Part shown: positions 1 to 5,585 of the stretch, piece after piece
How positions within the stretch are numbered: position 1 is the first letter of the stretch
Layout of the letters: each line of letters starts with the position of its first letter
Assembly: GCA_937924345.1 (NCBI GenBank)
Contig: CALDTD010000290.1
Location: 1-5,585, forward strand
Direction: 5' to 3'
DNA from: an uncultured Flavobacteriales bacterium
GTDB lineage: Bacteria; Bacteroidota; Bacteroidia; Flavobacteriales_D; Parvicellaceae
DNA: 5,585 bases
Notes under the pieces: generated by a model
What the model saw: only the letters and a program-made list of their open reading frames with translations
What the model was told of the DNA's origin: nothing
The model's database searches: none
Translations under genes and position numbers: made by a program

Positions 1-1662
1 TCCAACAGCTGGATAACAAATATTGCTAGGGTTAGCATCTGAAGAAGCTGTAGTAGTTGCCCCAGGAAAAGTCCAACTATATGTGGCCGAACTTCCAACA
101 CCTGTTGACTCATTTATAAAATTAATACAATCCCCTTCGCATAATGTAGTATTTACTGTTGTAAAACTAGCAAAAGGATTACCACACATACTTACCGTAA
201 CATTAATAGTATTTGAAGATCCGCAAGATAAAGTATAAGTTAATGTATGTACACCTACTCCGGCAATAACAGGATCAAAAGTCCCTGCGTTAGCATCAGT
301 AATTCCTGTTCCAGACCACGTTCCTCCTGCAGTTGTTACTGATAGATTACTGGCTGCATCTGTTGTACAAAATGGACCAAACGGTGCTATTGTAGAATCA
401 CATGAGGGAGTTGCCCCACACGGTTGTAATGATCCTGCGTTTGCTATTTCGAAAGTTAGACCATTTGCATCTTCGACTTGAATAGGAAAAGTTCCAGAAG
501 GTGTAATTGTAACTCCATTAGCAAAAGTAGACCAATTTGTAACCATTACTCCGTCACAAATATTGGGAATACAATTTCCAAAAGGGCAACCACTACAGTC
601 AACAGAAGTAGAAGAATTTGACCATGTATATGGAGCAGTTCCATTAGAAACTGTAAAGTCACCAGTCGCTTCTTGACAAACTGCTAAACATTCATTAACA
701 ATAATATCAATTGTTTGAACATCGCCACAACTTAAAGTATAAGTGATTGTATGAGATCCAGCACCAGAGACAGAAGGATCAAAAGTTCCTGCATTAGCAT
801 CGATAATTCCTGTACCAGACCACGTTCCTCCAACCGAAGCTGAGTTTAACATAACTGGTTGATCAACAGTACACAAATCATCTTGAGGATAAATTAAGGC
901 ATTACAACAAGTTCCTTGAGTTATACTCATATCATCAACGTAATAATAGGCTACATCTCCTGCAGCATTAAATCCTCCCCCTGCTCCATTGACCGCAATA
1001 TTATTTGTACCTCCAGGCCCTTCAAAATTTCCAAAAGTAACAAACTGCTCACCTCCATTTGCTGTATATTGAAACTCTAATAATACCCAATTTATAGTAT
1101 CTGTTATGTGACTTCCTGTATACGATACATCAGCAGGATGCCCATTAGTCGAAAGAGAAGAATTTGTTAGTCCAGCACAAGATATATTAAGTTGATTAGC
1201 AGTAAACTTTACGCCAAAATTATTAATTGCATTTGTCGAATTATCTGCTAAACTAACAAAAACAGATAAACAATAATCCTGTCCTGCAACTAATGGTGCT
1301 GTAAGCTGATTTTGTAAATACTCTTTATATCCATCATCATTTCCTAAAAGAGGATCCTGACTATAAGCAATTATGCCAGCATATCCGTTTCCTGAATTAG
1401 GCGTTTGACTACCTAATATATTATTAGGAACACCTGCACCTATTCCACCCAACGGATCACAAGTATTAAACAAGTCTGAAGTACTGCATGTATCTCCAAC
1501 AAGGTTACTGTAAGGGTTTGTCCAATCAGTTGCATTTTCTAACGCACTGACACCAGATGGACACGGGCTAGAAGGATTCTCAAAACTACCATTTGAAATC
1601 ATCTGAGTTAATCCAGGTAAGGAAAAAATCAAAACAATAAAGGTTAGTATTATTTTTGTCAT
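1..1662 (-). CDS. Secreted multidomain surface protein with Ig-like/SprB-like modules and PKD domain (C-terminus beyond window)
   Basis: The frame is open from the ATG at 1662-1660 to the left edge, giving 554 residues and no stop, so the gene is partial at its 3' end. Residues 1-20 form a signal peptide (Lys3, hydrophobic 4-18, then GLTQ), which supports this start and implies export. Residues 22-250 resemble the N-terminal jelly-roll-like domain of Bacteroidetes surface proteins: NGSFE at 24-28, VPNN then GxxxPNSGNGYAG near 78-95, and VDDMSI at 242-247. Two related modules follow (about 252-325 and 421-493), each with GGTWSGTGI, DANAGTFDP and HTxTYTLSCG. Between them, 330-415 resembles an SprB-type repeat (NGTAPYTWS, then VEDANGL) interrupted by a cysteine-rich stretch at 356-369. 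Residues 496-554 start a PKD-like fold (FxNxSTG, YSWTFPGA). Such proteins are usually adhesins or other cell-surface proteins exported by the type IX system, but the C-terminal sorting domain that would prove this lies outside the window. Module assignments come from recognition by eye, and the exact function is unknown. Confidence 0.88.
   Translation of the reverse strand, partial: MTKIILTFIVLIFSLPGLTQMISNGSFENPSSPCPSGVSALENATDWTNPYSNLVGDTCSTSDLFNTCDPLGGIGAGVPNNILGSQTPNSGNGYAGIIAYSQDPLLGNDDGYKEYLQNQLTAPLVAGQDYCLSVFVSLADNSTNAINNFGVKFTANQLNISCAGLTNSSLSTNGHPADVSYTGSHITDTINWVLLEFQYTANGGEQFVTFGNFEGPGGTNNIAVNGAGGGFNAAGDVAYYYVDDMSITQGTCCNALIYPQDDLCTVDQPVMLNSASVGGTWSGTGIIDANAGTFDPSVSGAGSHTITYTLSCGDVQTIDIIVNECLAVCQEATGDFTVSNGTAPYTWSNSSTSVDCSGCPFGNCIPNICDGVMVTNWSTFANGVTITPSGTFPIQVEDANGLTFEIANAGSLQPCGATPSCDSTIAPFGPFCTTDAASNLSVTTAGGTWSGTGITDANAGTFDPVIAGVGVHTLTYTLSCGSSNTINVTVSMCGNPFASFTTVNTTLCEGDCINFINESTGVGSSATYSWTFPGATTTASSDANPSNICYPAVG
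272..327 (-). repeat. Copy 2 of 56-bp internal repeat (GGTWSGTGI module)
   Basis: This is the second copy, encoding residues 446-464 of the surface protein. It differs from the copy at 776-831 at five positions. At the protein level the two differ only where Ile-Ile becomes Ile-Thr after the GTG motif. It lies directly before the PKD-like segment. Confidence 0.85.
776..831 (-). repeat. Copy 1 of 56-bp internal repeat (GGTWSGTGI module)
   Basis: This stretch encodes residues 278-296 of the surface protein and aligns without gaps to 272-327, with 51 of 56 bases identical by my count. Flanking sequence in the two modules is much more diverged and shares only short blocks such as the TYTL codons. 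The two copies are 504 bp (168 residues) apart and in the same frame. The motif is common in Bacteroidetes surface proteins and probably forms a conserved strand-loop of an Ig-like domain. Confidence 0.85.
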
Positions 1663-1715
1663 AACTTATTTATACTTTCTTTACGAATTTAAAACAATAA
1701 ACGTTGCCTTCAAAA

Positions 1716-1729
1716 AAAACTTAAGTTTT
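1716..1729 (-). terminator. Possible weak terminator downstream of the SulP gene
   Basis: A perfect 14-base palindrome, AAAACTTAAGTTTT, continues on the minus strand into further Ts, giving a run of eight Ts. Read as RNA it could fold as a 5-bp AAAAC/GUUUU stem with a UUAA loop and a U tail. It lies about 32 bases after the transporter stop codon and before the surface-protein start. The stem is short and almost all A-U, so termination would be weak. In this AT-rich spacer it may be chance. Confidence 0.3.
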
Positions 1730-1760
1730 GTTATAACTATAATCTAATGAAGAAAATAGA

Positions 1761-3410
1761 TTAATTCTCAACCTCAAATTTCTCGTCTTGCTCTGTTACA
1801 ACAAAATATCTAGGATCATCAATACTCTCTTCAATAATTATTTTGAAATTATTATTTCCTTTAATTAACAACTTCTGACAGTCTGGACTTAAATGTTTTA
1901 GCGTAACTTTTTTCCCTACTTTTTCGTACTTATTTACCAAATTTGTAATCGCTTCCATTCCAGAGTGATCATTGACTTTAGACTCTATAAAATCTATTTC
2001 GATTGTATCTGGATCATTATTTACATCAAATTTTTCGTTAAAGTTTTGAATTGAACCAAAGAATAATGGTCCCCAAATAGAATAAACTTTTGTCCCATCC
2101 TCTTTAAAGGTTTTTCTAGCTCTAATACTCACTGCATTTTTCCATGCAAAAACTAATGCAGAGATTATTACCCCTACAAAAACTGCTACCGCTAAATCAA
2201 CAAAAACCGTAACTGCTGATACAATAATTAACACTACCGCATCGCCTTTAGGTATTTTTCTTAAAATTCTAAAACTTGACCATGCAAATGTTTGTATTAC
2301 CATTACTATCATTACCCCAACTAAAGCTGCTATTGGAACTTGTTCTATATATTTATCTGCAAATAAAAGAAACGTTAACAACGTTATCGCCATCATAATA
2401 CCTGATAAACGTCCACGACCACCGGCATTTATATTAATAACAGTTTGGCCAATCATACCACAACCACCTGTTCCCCCTAACAAACCGCTTGTAATATTCC
2501 CTACTCCTTGTGCTACACATTCTCTATTACCGTTCCCACGGGAATCTGTTAAATCGTCTACTAAATTCATCGTCATTAGTGACTCGATTAAACCTACCGA
2601 AGCAGCTAAAAAGGCTGGTAAAGCTATAAATTTAAGTGTATCTAAATTAAAAGGTAAGTTTTGCCATAATTCTAAATTTGGAGTTGGAAACTGACCTTTT
2701 AGCCCTTCTCCTCCACCTTCTTTAATATATGAACCAACTGTACTTACATCTAGTCCAGAAATAATTACAACTGCAGTAGTAACTAGAATAGCCGCTAATG
2801 CAGCTGGAATTTTAGTCGTTAATTTAGGAAGGGCCCAAATAACTCCCATCGTTAATAAAACTAAACCAACCATTGTGTAAAGTTCCATTCCTTCCATGGG
2901 AATATTTATATATTCCTTAACGCCTGAAGCAGAAACCTGTAATTGCTTATGTGTAAACATCTTAACTTGAGCAATAAAGATTACAATTGCCAATCCATTT
3001 ACAAATCCCATCATAACTGGGTGAGGAATTAATCGAACAAAACGTCCTAACTTAAATAAACCTGCAGCAATTTGTATTACTCCCATTAAAATAACAGCAG
3101 CTAACAAATAAAAATAACCCATATTTTCAATTGGAGTATCGAACAACATTCCTTTCTCATGTCCTTCGGCAATCATGTGTACAAAAATAACTGCAACTGC
3201 ACCTGCTGCTCCAGAAATTAACCCTGGACGACCACCAAAAACAGCTGTAATTAAACCAATAATAAATGCTCCAGAAAGCGCTACAAGCGGATCTATTTGA
3301 GCTACAAAAGCAAAAGCAACTACTTCAGGAATCATAGCTAATGAAACCGTAATACCTGCTAAAATATCGCTCTTTGCGATAGCGGTTTGTTTTTTTATTA
3401 ATTCAATCAT
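1761..3410 (-). CDS. SulP-family inorganic anion transporter with C-terminal STAS domain
   Basis: A 549-residue inner-membrane permease of the SulP (SLC26-like) family, which moves sulfate, bicarbonate or related anions; the substrate cannot be read from sequence. Residues 1-430 are the transport domain. It opens with the conserved block ILAGITVSLAMIPE (16-29) and GGRPGLISGAAGA (59-71), followed by many hydrophobic segments (about 101-120, 133-149, 177-194, 201-219, 260-282, 337-351, 357-374, 389-424). GGTGGCGMIGQ (312-322) and GGRGRLSG (330-337) are typical of the SulP branch that contains many uncharacterised bacterial members. Residues about 440-530 are a STAS domain, with the conserved DHSGMEAI motif (481-488) at the position of the anti-sigma-antagonist serine site. 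The length is normal for the family and nothing is missing. The start at 3410 places the first helix close to the N-terminus and has a good promoter box just upstream. No carbonic anhydrase or sulfur-assimilation gene is adjacent to narrow the substrate. Confidence 0.93.
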   Translation of the reverse strand: MIELIKKQTAIAKSDILAGITVSLAMIPEVVAFAFVAQIDPLVALSGAFIIGLITAVFGGRPGLISGAAGAVAVIFVHMIAEGHEKGMLFDTPIENMGYFYLLAAVILMGVIQIAAGLFKLGRFVRLIPHPVMMGFVNGLAIVIFIAQVKMFTHKQLQVSASGVKEYINIPMEGMELYTMVGLVLLTMGVIWALPKLTTKIPAALAAILVTTAVVIISGLDVSTVGSYIKEGGGEGLKGQFPTPNLELWQNLPFNLDTLKFIALPAFLAASVGLIESLMTMNLVDDLTDSRGNGNRECVAQGVGNITSGLLGGTGGCGMIGQTVININAGGRGRLSGIMMAITLLTFLLFADKYIEQVPIAALVGVMIVMVIQTFAWSSFRILRKIPKGDAVVLIIVSAVTVFVDLAVAVFVGVIISALVFAWKNAVSIRARKTFKEDGTKVYSIWGPLFFGSIQNFNEKFDVNNDPDTIEIDFIESKVNDHSGMEAITNLVNKYEKVGKKVTLKHLSPDCQKLLIKGNNNFKIIIEESIDDPRYFVVTEQDEKFEVEN

Positions 3411-3436
3411 CTATTTTATACTATTTTTGGAGTCGG

Positions 3437-3444
3437 CAAAGATA
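3437..3444 (-). promoter_or_regulatory. Predicted promoter -7 box for the SulP transporter gene
   Basis: The minus strand reads TATCTTTG here, an exact match to the Bacteroidetes -7 consensus TAnnTTTG, and is followed by C as often seen in flavobacteria. Transcription would start near 3430, leaving a leader of about 20 bases before the ATG at 3410. The -33 element is weak: the best candidate is the TTTC around 3461-3464, which is closer than the usual spacing. It is inferred from consensus only. Confidence 0.5.
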
Positions 3445-3453
3445 AAGTTGTTT

Positions 3454-3466
3454 TCTTTACGAAAGA
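3454..3466. promoter_or_regulatory. Small inverted repeat in the divergent promoter region
   Basis: TCTTT-ACG-AAAGA forms a 5-bp inverted repeat with a 3-base centre. It lies just upstream of the predicted transporter -7 box, covering the region where the -33 element would sit, so it could be an operator. It is short and AT-rich, so chance is a real alternative. Confidence 0.2.
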
Positions 3467-3502
3467 GATTCTACACTTCTATTTTTAAAAAACATCTATT
3501 AC

Positions 3503-4324
3503 ATGTTAAAATATTACTTCATATACATATCTATTATAATCTCTTTTTTAAACAGTTGCAACTTTAAAAAAAAAGATAATCAAGAAGTTAATTCAACTAT
3601 TAAAGAAAAAATAAAAAAAGATTCAACAACCTATATTAGCATTGTTGATTCTTCACCTAAACCATCTCCCTGTATTTGGGATACCTATTTTAAATCTGAA
3701 GGATTAGTCAATATTCAAAAAGTAGATTCTACATTACAAGTAGAACTAAAGTATTCTACCGAAGATAACTTTATGCAAAGAGATATGTATGGTTGTTTAG
3801 ATAGTTGCTACCTCCAAAAAGATGTTGCTTACAAATTAAAGAATGCTCAAAAACATCTAAAAAGCATAGATTCTAATCTTTCATTATTGGTTTATGATGG
3901 TGTAAGACCTCGAGCTATTCAACAATACATGTGGGATATTTTAGATATGCCAATTAATGAAAAAGTAAAATTCGTGTCTAACCCTAAAAGAGGTTCTTTA
4001 CATAATTTTGGTGCAGCTGTAGATATTACACTTTATAATTTAACAACACAAAAAGCTTTGGACATGGGTACTCCCTACGATTATATTGGAGTTGAAGCTT
4101 GGCCAACTAAAGAACGACTAATGTTAGAAAATGGAGTTTTAAACGAACAACAAATCAACAATAGAAAACTTCTACGTAAAGTAATGATTAAAGCTAAATT
4201 CTTTAATATTCAAACAGAATGGTGGCATTTTAATTCTTGCTATCGAAAGAAAGCGTATGAATTATATTCGATAATTGAAGGGATAGACAGTACTCTAATA
4301 AAAAAAGCTACTTTGAACAAGTAG
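3503..4324 (+). CDS. VanX-like D-alanyl-D-alanine dipeptidase (peptidase M15D), predicted lipoprotein
   Basis: Predicted zinc dipeptidase of the VanX/DdpX group (M15D), which cleaves D-Ala-D-Ala to free D-alanine. Residues 1-18 are a hydrophobic signal ending in a lipobox (LNSC), so Cys19 would be lipidated and the enzyme anchored in the envelope. Residues 20-65 look like a Lys/Ser/Asp-rich linker. The catalytic region shows YDGVRPR (131-137, matching the substrate-binding arginine region), SLHNFGAAVD (165-174) with zinc ligands His167 and Asp174, and EWWH (239-242) with catalytic Glu239 and zinc ligand His242. All key residues are present. Cys98 and Cys102, in YGCLDSC, could form a disulfide outside the cytoplasm. 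No vanH, vanA or vanRS partner is nearby, so a role in wall turnover or D-Ala salvage is more likely than glycopeptide resistance. The start gives an intact lipoprotein signal, but no Shine-Dalgarno sequence precedes it. Its end lies in the terminator hairpin. Confidence 0.92.
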   Translation: MLKYYFIYISIIISFLNSCNFKKKDNQEVNSTIKEKIKKDSTTYISIVDSSPKPSPCIWDTYFKSEGLVNIQKVDSTLQVELKYSTEDNFMQRDMYGCLDSCYLQKDVAYKLKNAQKHLKSIDSNLSLLVYDGVRPRAIQQYMWDILDMPINEKVKFVSNPKRGSLHNFGAAVDITLYNLTTQKALDMGTPYDYIGVEAWPTKERLMLENGVLNEQQINNRKLLRKVMIKAKFFNIQTEWWHFNSCYRKKAYELYSIIEGIDSTLIKKATLNK

Positions 4325-4330
4325 CTTTTT
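4302..4330. terminator. Bidirectional intrinsic terminator between convergent genes
   Basis: A perfect 12-bp inverted repeat has arms AAAAAGCTACTT at 4302-4313 and AAGTAGCTTTTT at 4319-4330, separated by the loop TGAAC. The plus strand ends in a T run, and the A run on the left supplies a U tail for minus-strand transcripts, so it can stop both the dipeptidase gene and the miaE operon. The right arm contains the dipeptidase stop codon TAG (4322-4324), and miaE ends only 9 bases further right. Confidence 0.88.
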
Positions 4331-4338
4331 AGTTATTT

Positions 4339-4917
4339 TTAATGTATTGCTGGTCTCCAAGGCATTTTCTCTATTACCTCTGCCTCTACTTCAAGTAATT
4401 CATTTAATCGCTTATCTACCTCTTCTTCTGGAAAATATTTGGTTCCCATTTTCAAAAACAAATCAACATGTTCTTTTTCTTGCTTGTAAAGGTTGGTATA
4501 GAACTTTTTGATGTCTTTCTCTACAGCAGCTTCACTAATCAGCTTAAATCGCTCTACACCTCTCATTTCGGCAATGGATGCTATAATAAGTCTATCCAAA
4601 AATCGACCATCTCTAGAAGTTCTAACGTGTGGTAAAATTCCTTTTAAGTAATTATCTTTTTTAAACGCTCCATCTAAATCTAATCCTCTAGTTTGCATCA
4701 ATTCAAAAACTTGTTTAAAGTGCAATAATTCTTCAACCGCTGTCTGTGTTAACTCTGCTATAATTTTACTTCTATCCGGATATTTAGCAATAATAGACAT
4801 ACACATAGTCGAAACTTTTCTTTCTGCATCTGCATGATCTTGTAAAAACTCTTCAATATTCTCTAATACTTGGTTTGCCCATTCTTTTGGGGTATCGTAT
4901 TTTAATTTAATTTCCAT
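4339..4917 (-). CDS. miaE: tRNA-(ms2io6A)-hydroxylase MiaE
   Basis: A 192-residue protein of the MiaE family, a ferritin-like di-iron monooxygenase. It hydroxylates the isopentenyl side chain of 2-methylthio-N6-isopentenyladenosine at position 37 of tRNAs that read U-starting codons. It acts in the cytoplasm after MiaA and MiaB, which are not in this window. Visible signatures are DHADAERK (27-34) with Glu32, EELLHF (62-67) with an ExxH at Glu63/His66, EMRGVERF (117-124), and a second ExxH at Glu147/His150; together these fit the helical di-iron site. Length is normal for the family and the all-helical composition fits. The start is supported by the conserved LKYDTPKEW opening and by an AAGG Shine-Dalgarno-like site about 6 bases upstream, which overlaps the stop of the preceding gene. 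It is the last gene of a tight cluster after smpB and DUF1697 and ends at the bidirectional terminator. Confidence 0.92.
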   Translation of the reverse strand: MEIKLKYDTPKEWANQVLENIEEFLQDHADAERKVSTMCMSIIAKYPDRSKIIAELTQTAVEELLHFKQVFELMQTRGLDLDGAFKKDNYLKGILPHVRTSRDGRFLDRLIIASIAEMRGVERFKLISEAAVEKDIKKFYTNLYKQEKEHVDLFLKMGTKYFPEEEVDKRLNELLEVEAEVIEKMPWRPAIH

Positions 4918-4920
4918 TTC

Positions 4921-4927
4921 AACCTTA
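4921..4927 (-). promoter_or_regulatory. Shine-Dalgarno-like site for miaE overlapping the upstream stop codon
   Basis: The minus strand reads TAAGGTT immediately before GAA and the miaE ATG. The AAGG core shares its bases with the TAA stop of the DUF1697 gene. The other complete genes here lack such a site, so it may help re-initiation by ribosomes finishing the upstream gene. This is inference from position. Confidence 0.4.
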
Positions 4928-5449
4928 TTTTACTGCTAATTCTTTTAATTTAATAACTGTTTTCCAATTTCTAGTTGTAGCTGAAGTCTTTAATTTCTTT
5001 TCGAAAAAATTATTTGATAATTTAGACTTATGATATTTGTTAGTACATTTTAAATAAATTGCTTTTTCATTAATAATAAATTCATCTGGAGAAAATTCTA
5101 AATGCTGCAACTCCTCTACTAAACGTTCATTTGGAATCGTTTGTAAAAAAGTAACGTGAGTATTTTCAACATCTCCAAAAGGAAAATTATTTATCACATT
5201 TTCAACTTCCTTACCAGTTAAAACTATGGTCGGAACATCAAAACCATATTGATTTTCAATTATTTTTTTAATTTTAATCTCCAAAAATGACGGTTTAGTT
5301 TCATTATAGTCAAATCCAATATTACCGCTTTGAATATATGTTTTGACGTCTTTAAACTCTTCATTTTCTAACGAAGCAATTAGATCTTTCATCAATATTT
5401 TTCGATGACCACCAACATTAATACCTCTAAGAATACAGATATACCTCAT
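4925..5449 (-). CDS. DUF1697 domain-containing protein
   Basis: A 174-residue protein of the DUF1697 family, whose biochemical role is not established. The family signature is clear at the N-terminus: the opening ICILRGINVGGHRKILMKDL (4-23), followed by TYIQSGNIGF (37-46), and the C-terminal SATTRNWKTVIKL (156-168) is also typical. The length matches the family and the single domain fills the protein. No signal peptide or membrane segment is visible, so it should be cytoplasmic. It begins 6 bases after the smpB stop and ends 7 bases before miaE, so the three genes are probably co-transcribed. That context hints at, but does not show, a link to translation or RNA. The start at 5449 matches the usual family N-terminus (MxxYxxLLRGINVGG-like), although no Shine-Dalgarno sequence precedes it. 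Confidence 0.9.
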   Translation of the reverse strand: MRYICILRGINVGGHRKILMKDLIASLENEEFKDVKTYIQSGNIGFDYNETKPSFLEIKIKKIIENQYGFDVPTIVLTGKEVENVINNFPFGDVENTHVTFLQTIPNERLVEELQHLEFSPDEFIINEKAIYLKCTNKYHKSKLSNNFFEKKLKTSATTRNWKTVIKLKELAVK

Positions 5450-5455
5450 AACAAA

Positions 5456-5585
5456 TTAATAATTCTTTAATCTACGAGCCATATCACGTTTATCATCTTT
5501 TTCTTTTAGATCATGACGTTTATCGTGGAGTTTTTTCCCTTCTGCTAAGGCTATATTTAACTTTGCTCTTCCCTTTTCATCTATA
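5456..5585 (-). CDS. smpB: SsrA-binding protein SmpB, C-terminal part (gene continues beyond right edge)
   Basis: The last 42 codons and TAA stop of smpB are present; the N-terminal part lies outside the window. The reading begins [20 protein letters not shown] and continues with [20 protein letters not shown]. It contains the GKKLHDKR motif and the basic, lysine/arginine-rich tail characteristic of SmpB. In known SmpB this tail becomes helical in the mRNA channel of stalled ribosomes and positions tmRNA for trans-translation. The tail is complete, ending in Asn-Tyr. The gene sits just upstream of DUF1697 and miaE and is likely transcribed with them; any promoter is off the right side. The partner tmRNA gene (ssrA) is not visible here. 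Confidence 0.92.
   Translation of the reverse strand, partial: IDEKGRAKLNIALAEGKKLHDKRHDLKEKDDKRDMARRLKNY

Noticed and set aside
23..238. A 71-codon plus-strand open frame starting MLGLASEEAV
   Set aside because: It lies wholly antisense to the surface-protein gene, whose frame is longer, carries a signal peptide and recognisable domains. The short frame has no recognisable motif and no upstream signals.
272..831. CRISPR array or transposon terminal repeats
   Set aside because: There are only two copies, 504 bp apart, in direct orientation and in frame within a coding region. They encode the same protein motif, so they are a domain duplication.
1730..1737. GTTATAAC palindrome as a regulator site
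   Set aside because: An 8-base AT-rich palindrome is expected often by chance in this spacer, and it has no second copy or clear promoter beside it.
3480..3487. TATTTTTA as a -7 promoter box for the dipeptidase gene
   Set aside because: It is one base off the consensus, but no -33 TTG sits at a suitable distance, the implied leader would be only about ten bases, and such strings are common in AT-rich spacers.
3503..4324. Vancomycin-resistance locus
   Set aside because: Only a VanX-like enzyme is present. No vanH, vanA/B ligase or vanRS genes are adjacent, and the lipoprotein signal points to an envelope role.
5450..5455. Separate promoter for the DUF1697 gene
   Set aside because: Only six bases separate it from the smpB stop, and no consensus box is visible in the smpB tail, so co-transcription is the simpler reading.

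Overview
This 5.6 kb window looks like chromosomal DNA from a low-GC member of the Bacteroidota, most likely a Flavobacteriales species. The evidence is the AT-rich sequence, the general lack of Shine-Dalgarno sites, a perfect Bacteroidetes-type -7 promoter box (TAnnTTTG), a lipoprotein with a short lipobox signal, and a large secreted protein built from modules typical of this phylum (an NGSFE-type N-terminal domain, GGTWSGTGI repeats, an SprB-like segment and a PKD fold).

Layout, left to right. Positions 1-1662 (minus strand) hold the first 554 residues of a secreted multidomain surface protein whose C-terminus lies beyond the left edge. A 98-base AT-rich spacer follows. Positions 1761-3410 (minus) encode a complete SulP-family anion transporter with a C-terminal STAS domain. 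A 92-base divergent spacer contains the likely transporter promoter. Positions 3503-4324 (plus) encode a VanX-like D-Ala-D-Ala dipeptidase predicted to be a lipoprotein. It converges on a minus-strand cluster, and a 12-bp-stem hairpin that can work in both directions covers its stop codon. The cluster, in transcription order, is smpB (C-terminal 42 codons only, at the right edge), a DUF1697 protein, and miaE (tRNA 2-methylthio-N6-isopentenyladenosine hydroxylase), with gaps of 6 and 7 bases.

Functionally, the right-hand cluster links ribosome rescue (SmpB, the tmRNA partner) with tRNA anticodon-loop modification (MiaE) and a protein of unknown role (DUF1697). The dipeptidase probably acts in cell-wall dipeptide turnover in the envelope rather than in vancomycin resistance, since no vanH or vanA partners are present. 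The transporter and the surface protein are single envelope genes with no evident functional partner here. I see no tRNA or rRNA gene, mobile element, CRISPR array or origin, and no clear evidence of a wholly new system. The most notable points are the truncated surface protein with an internally duplicated module and the smpB-DUF1697-miaE arrangement.
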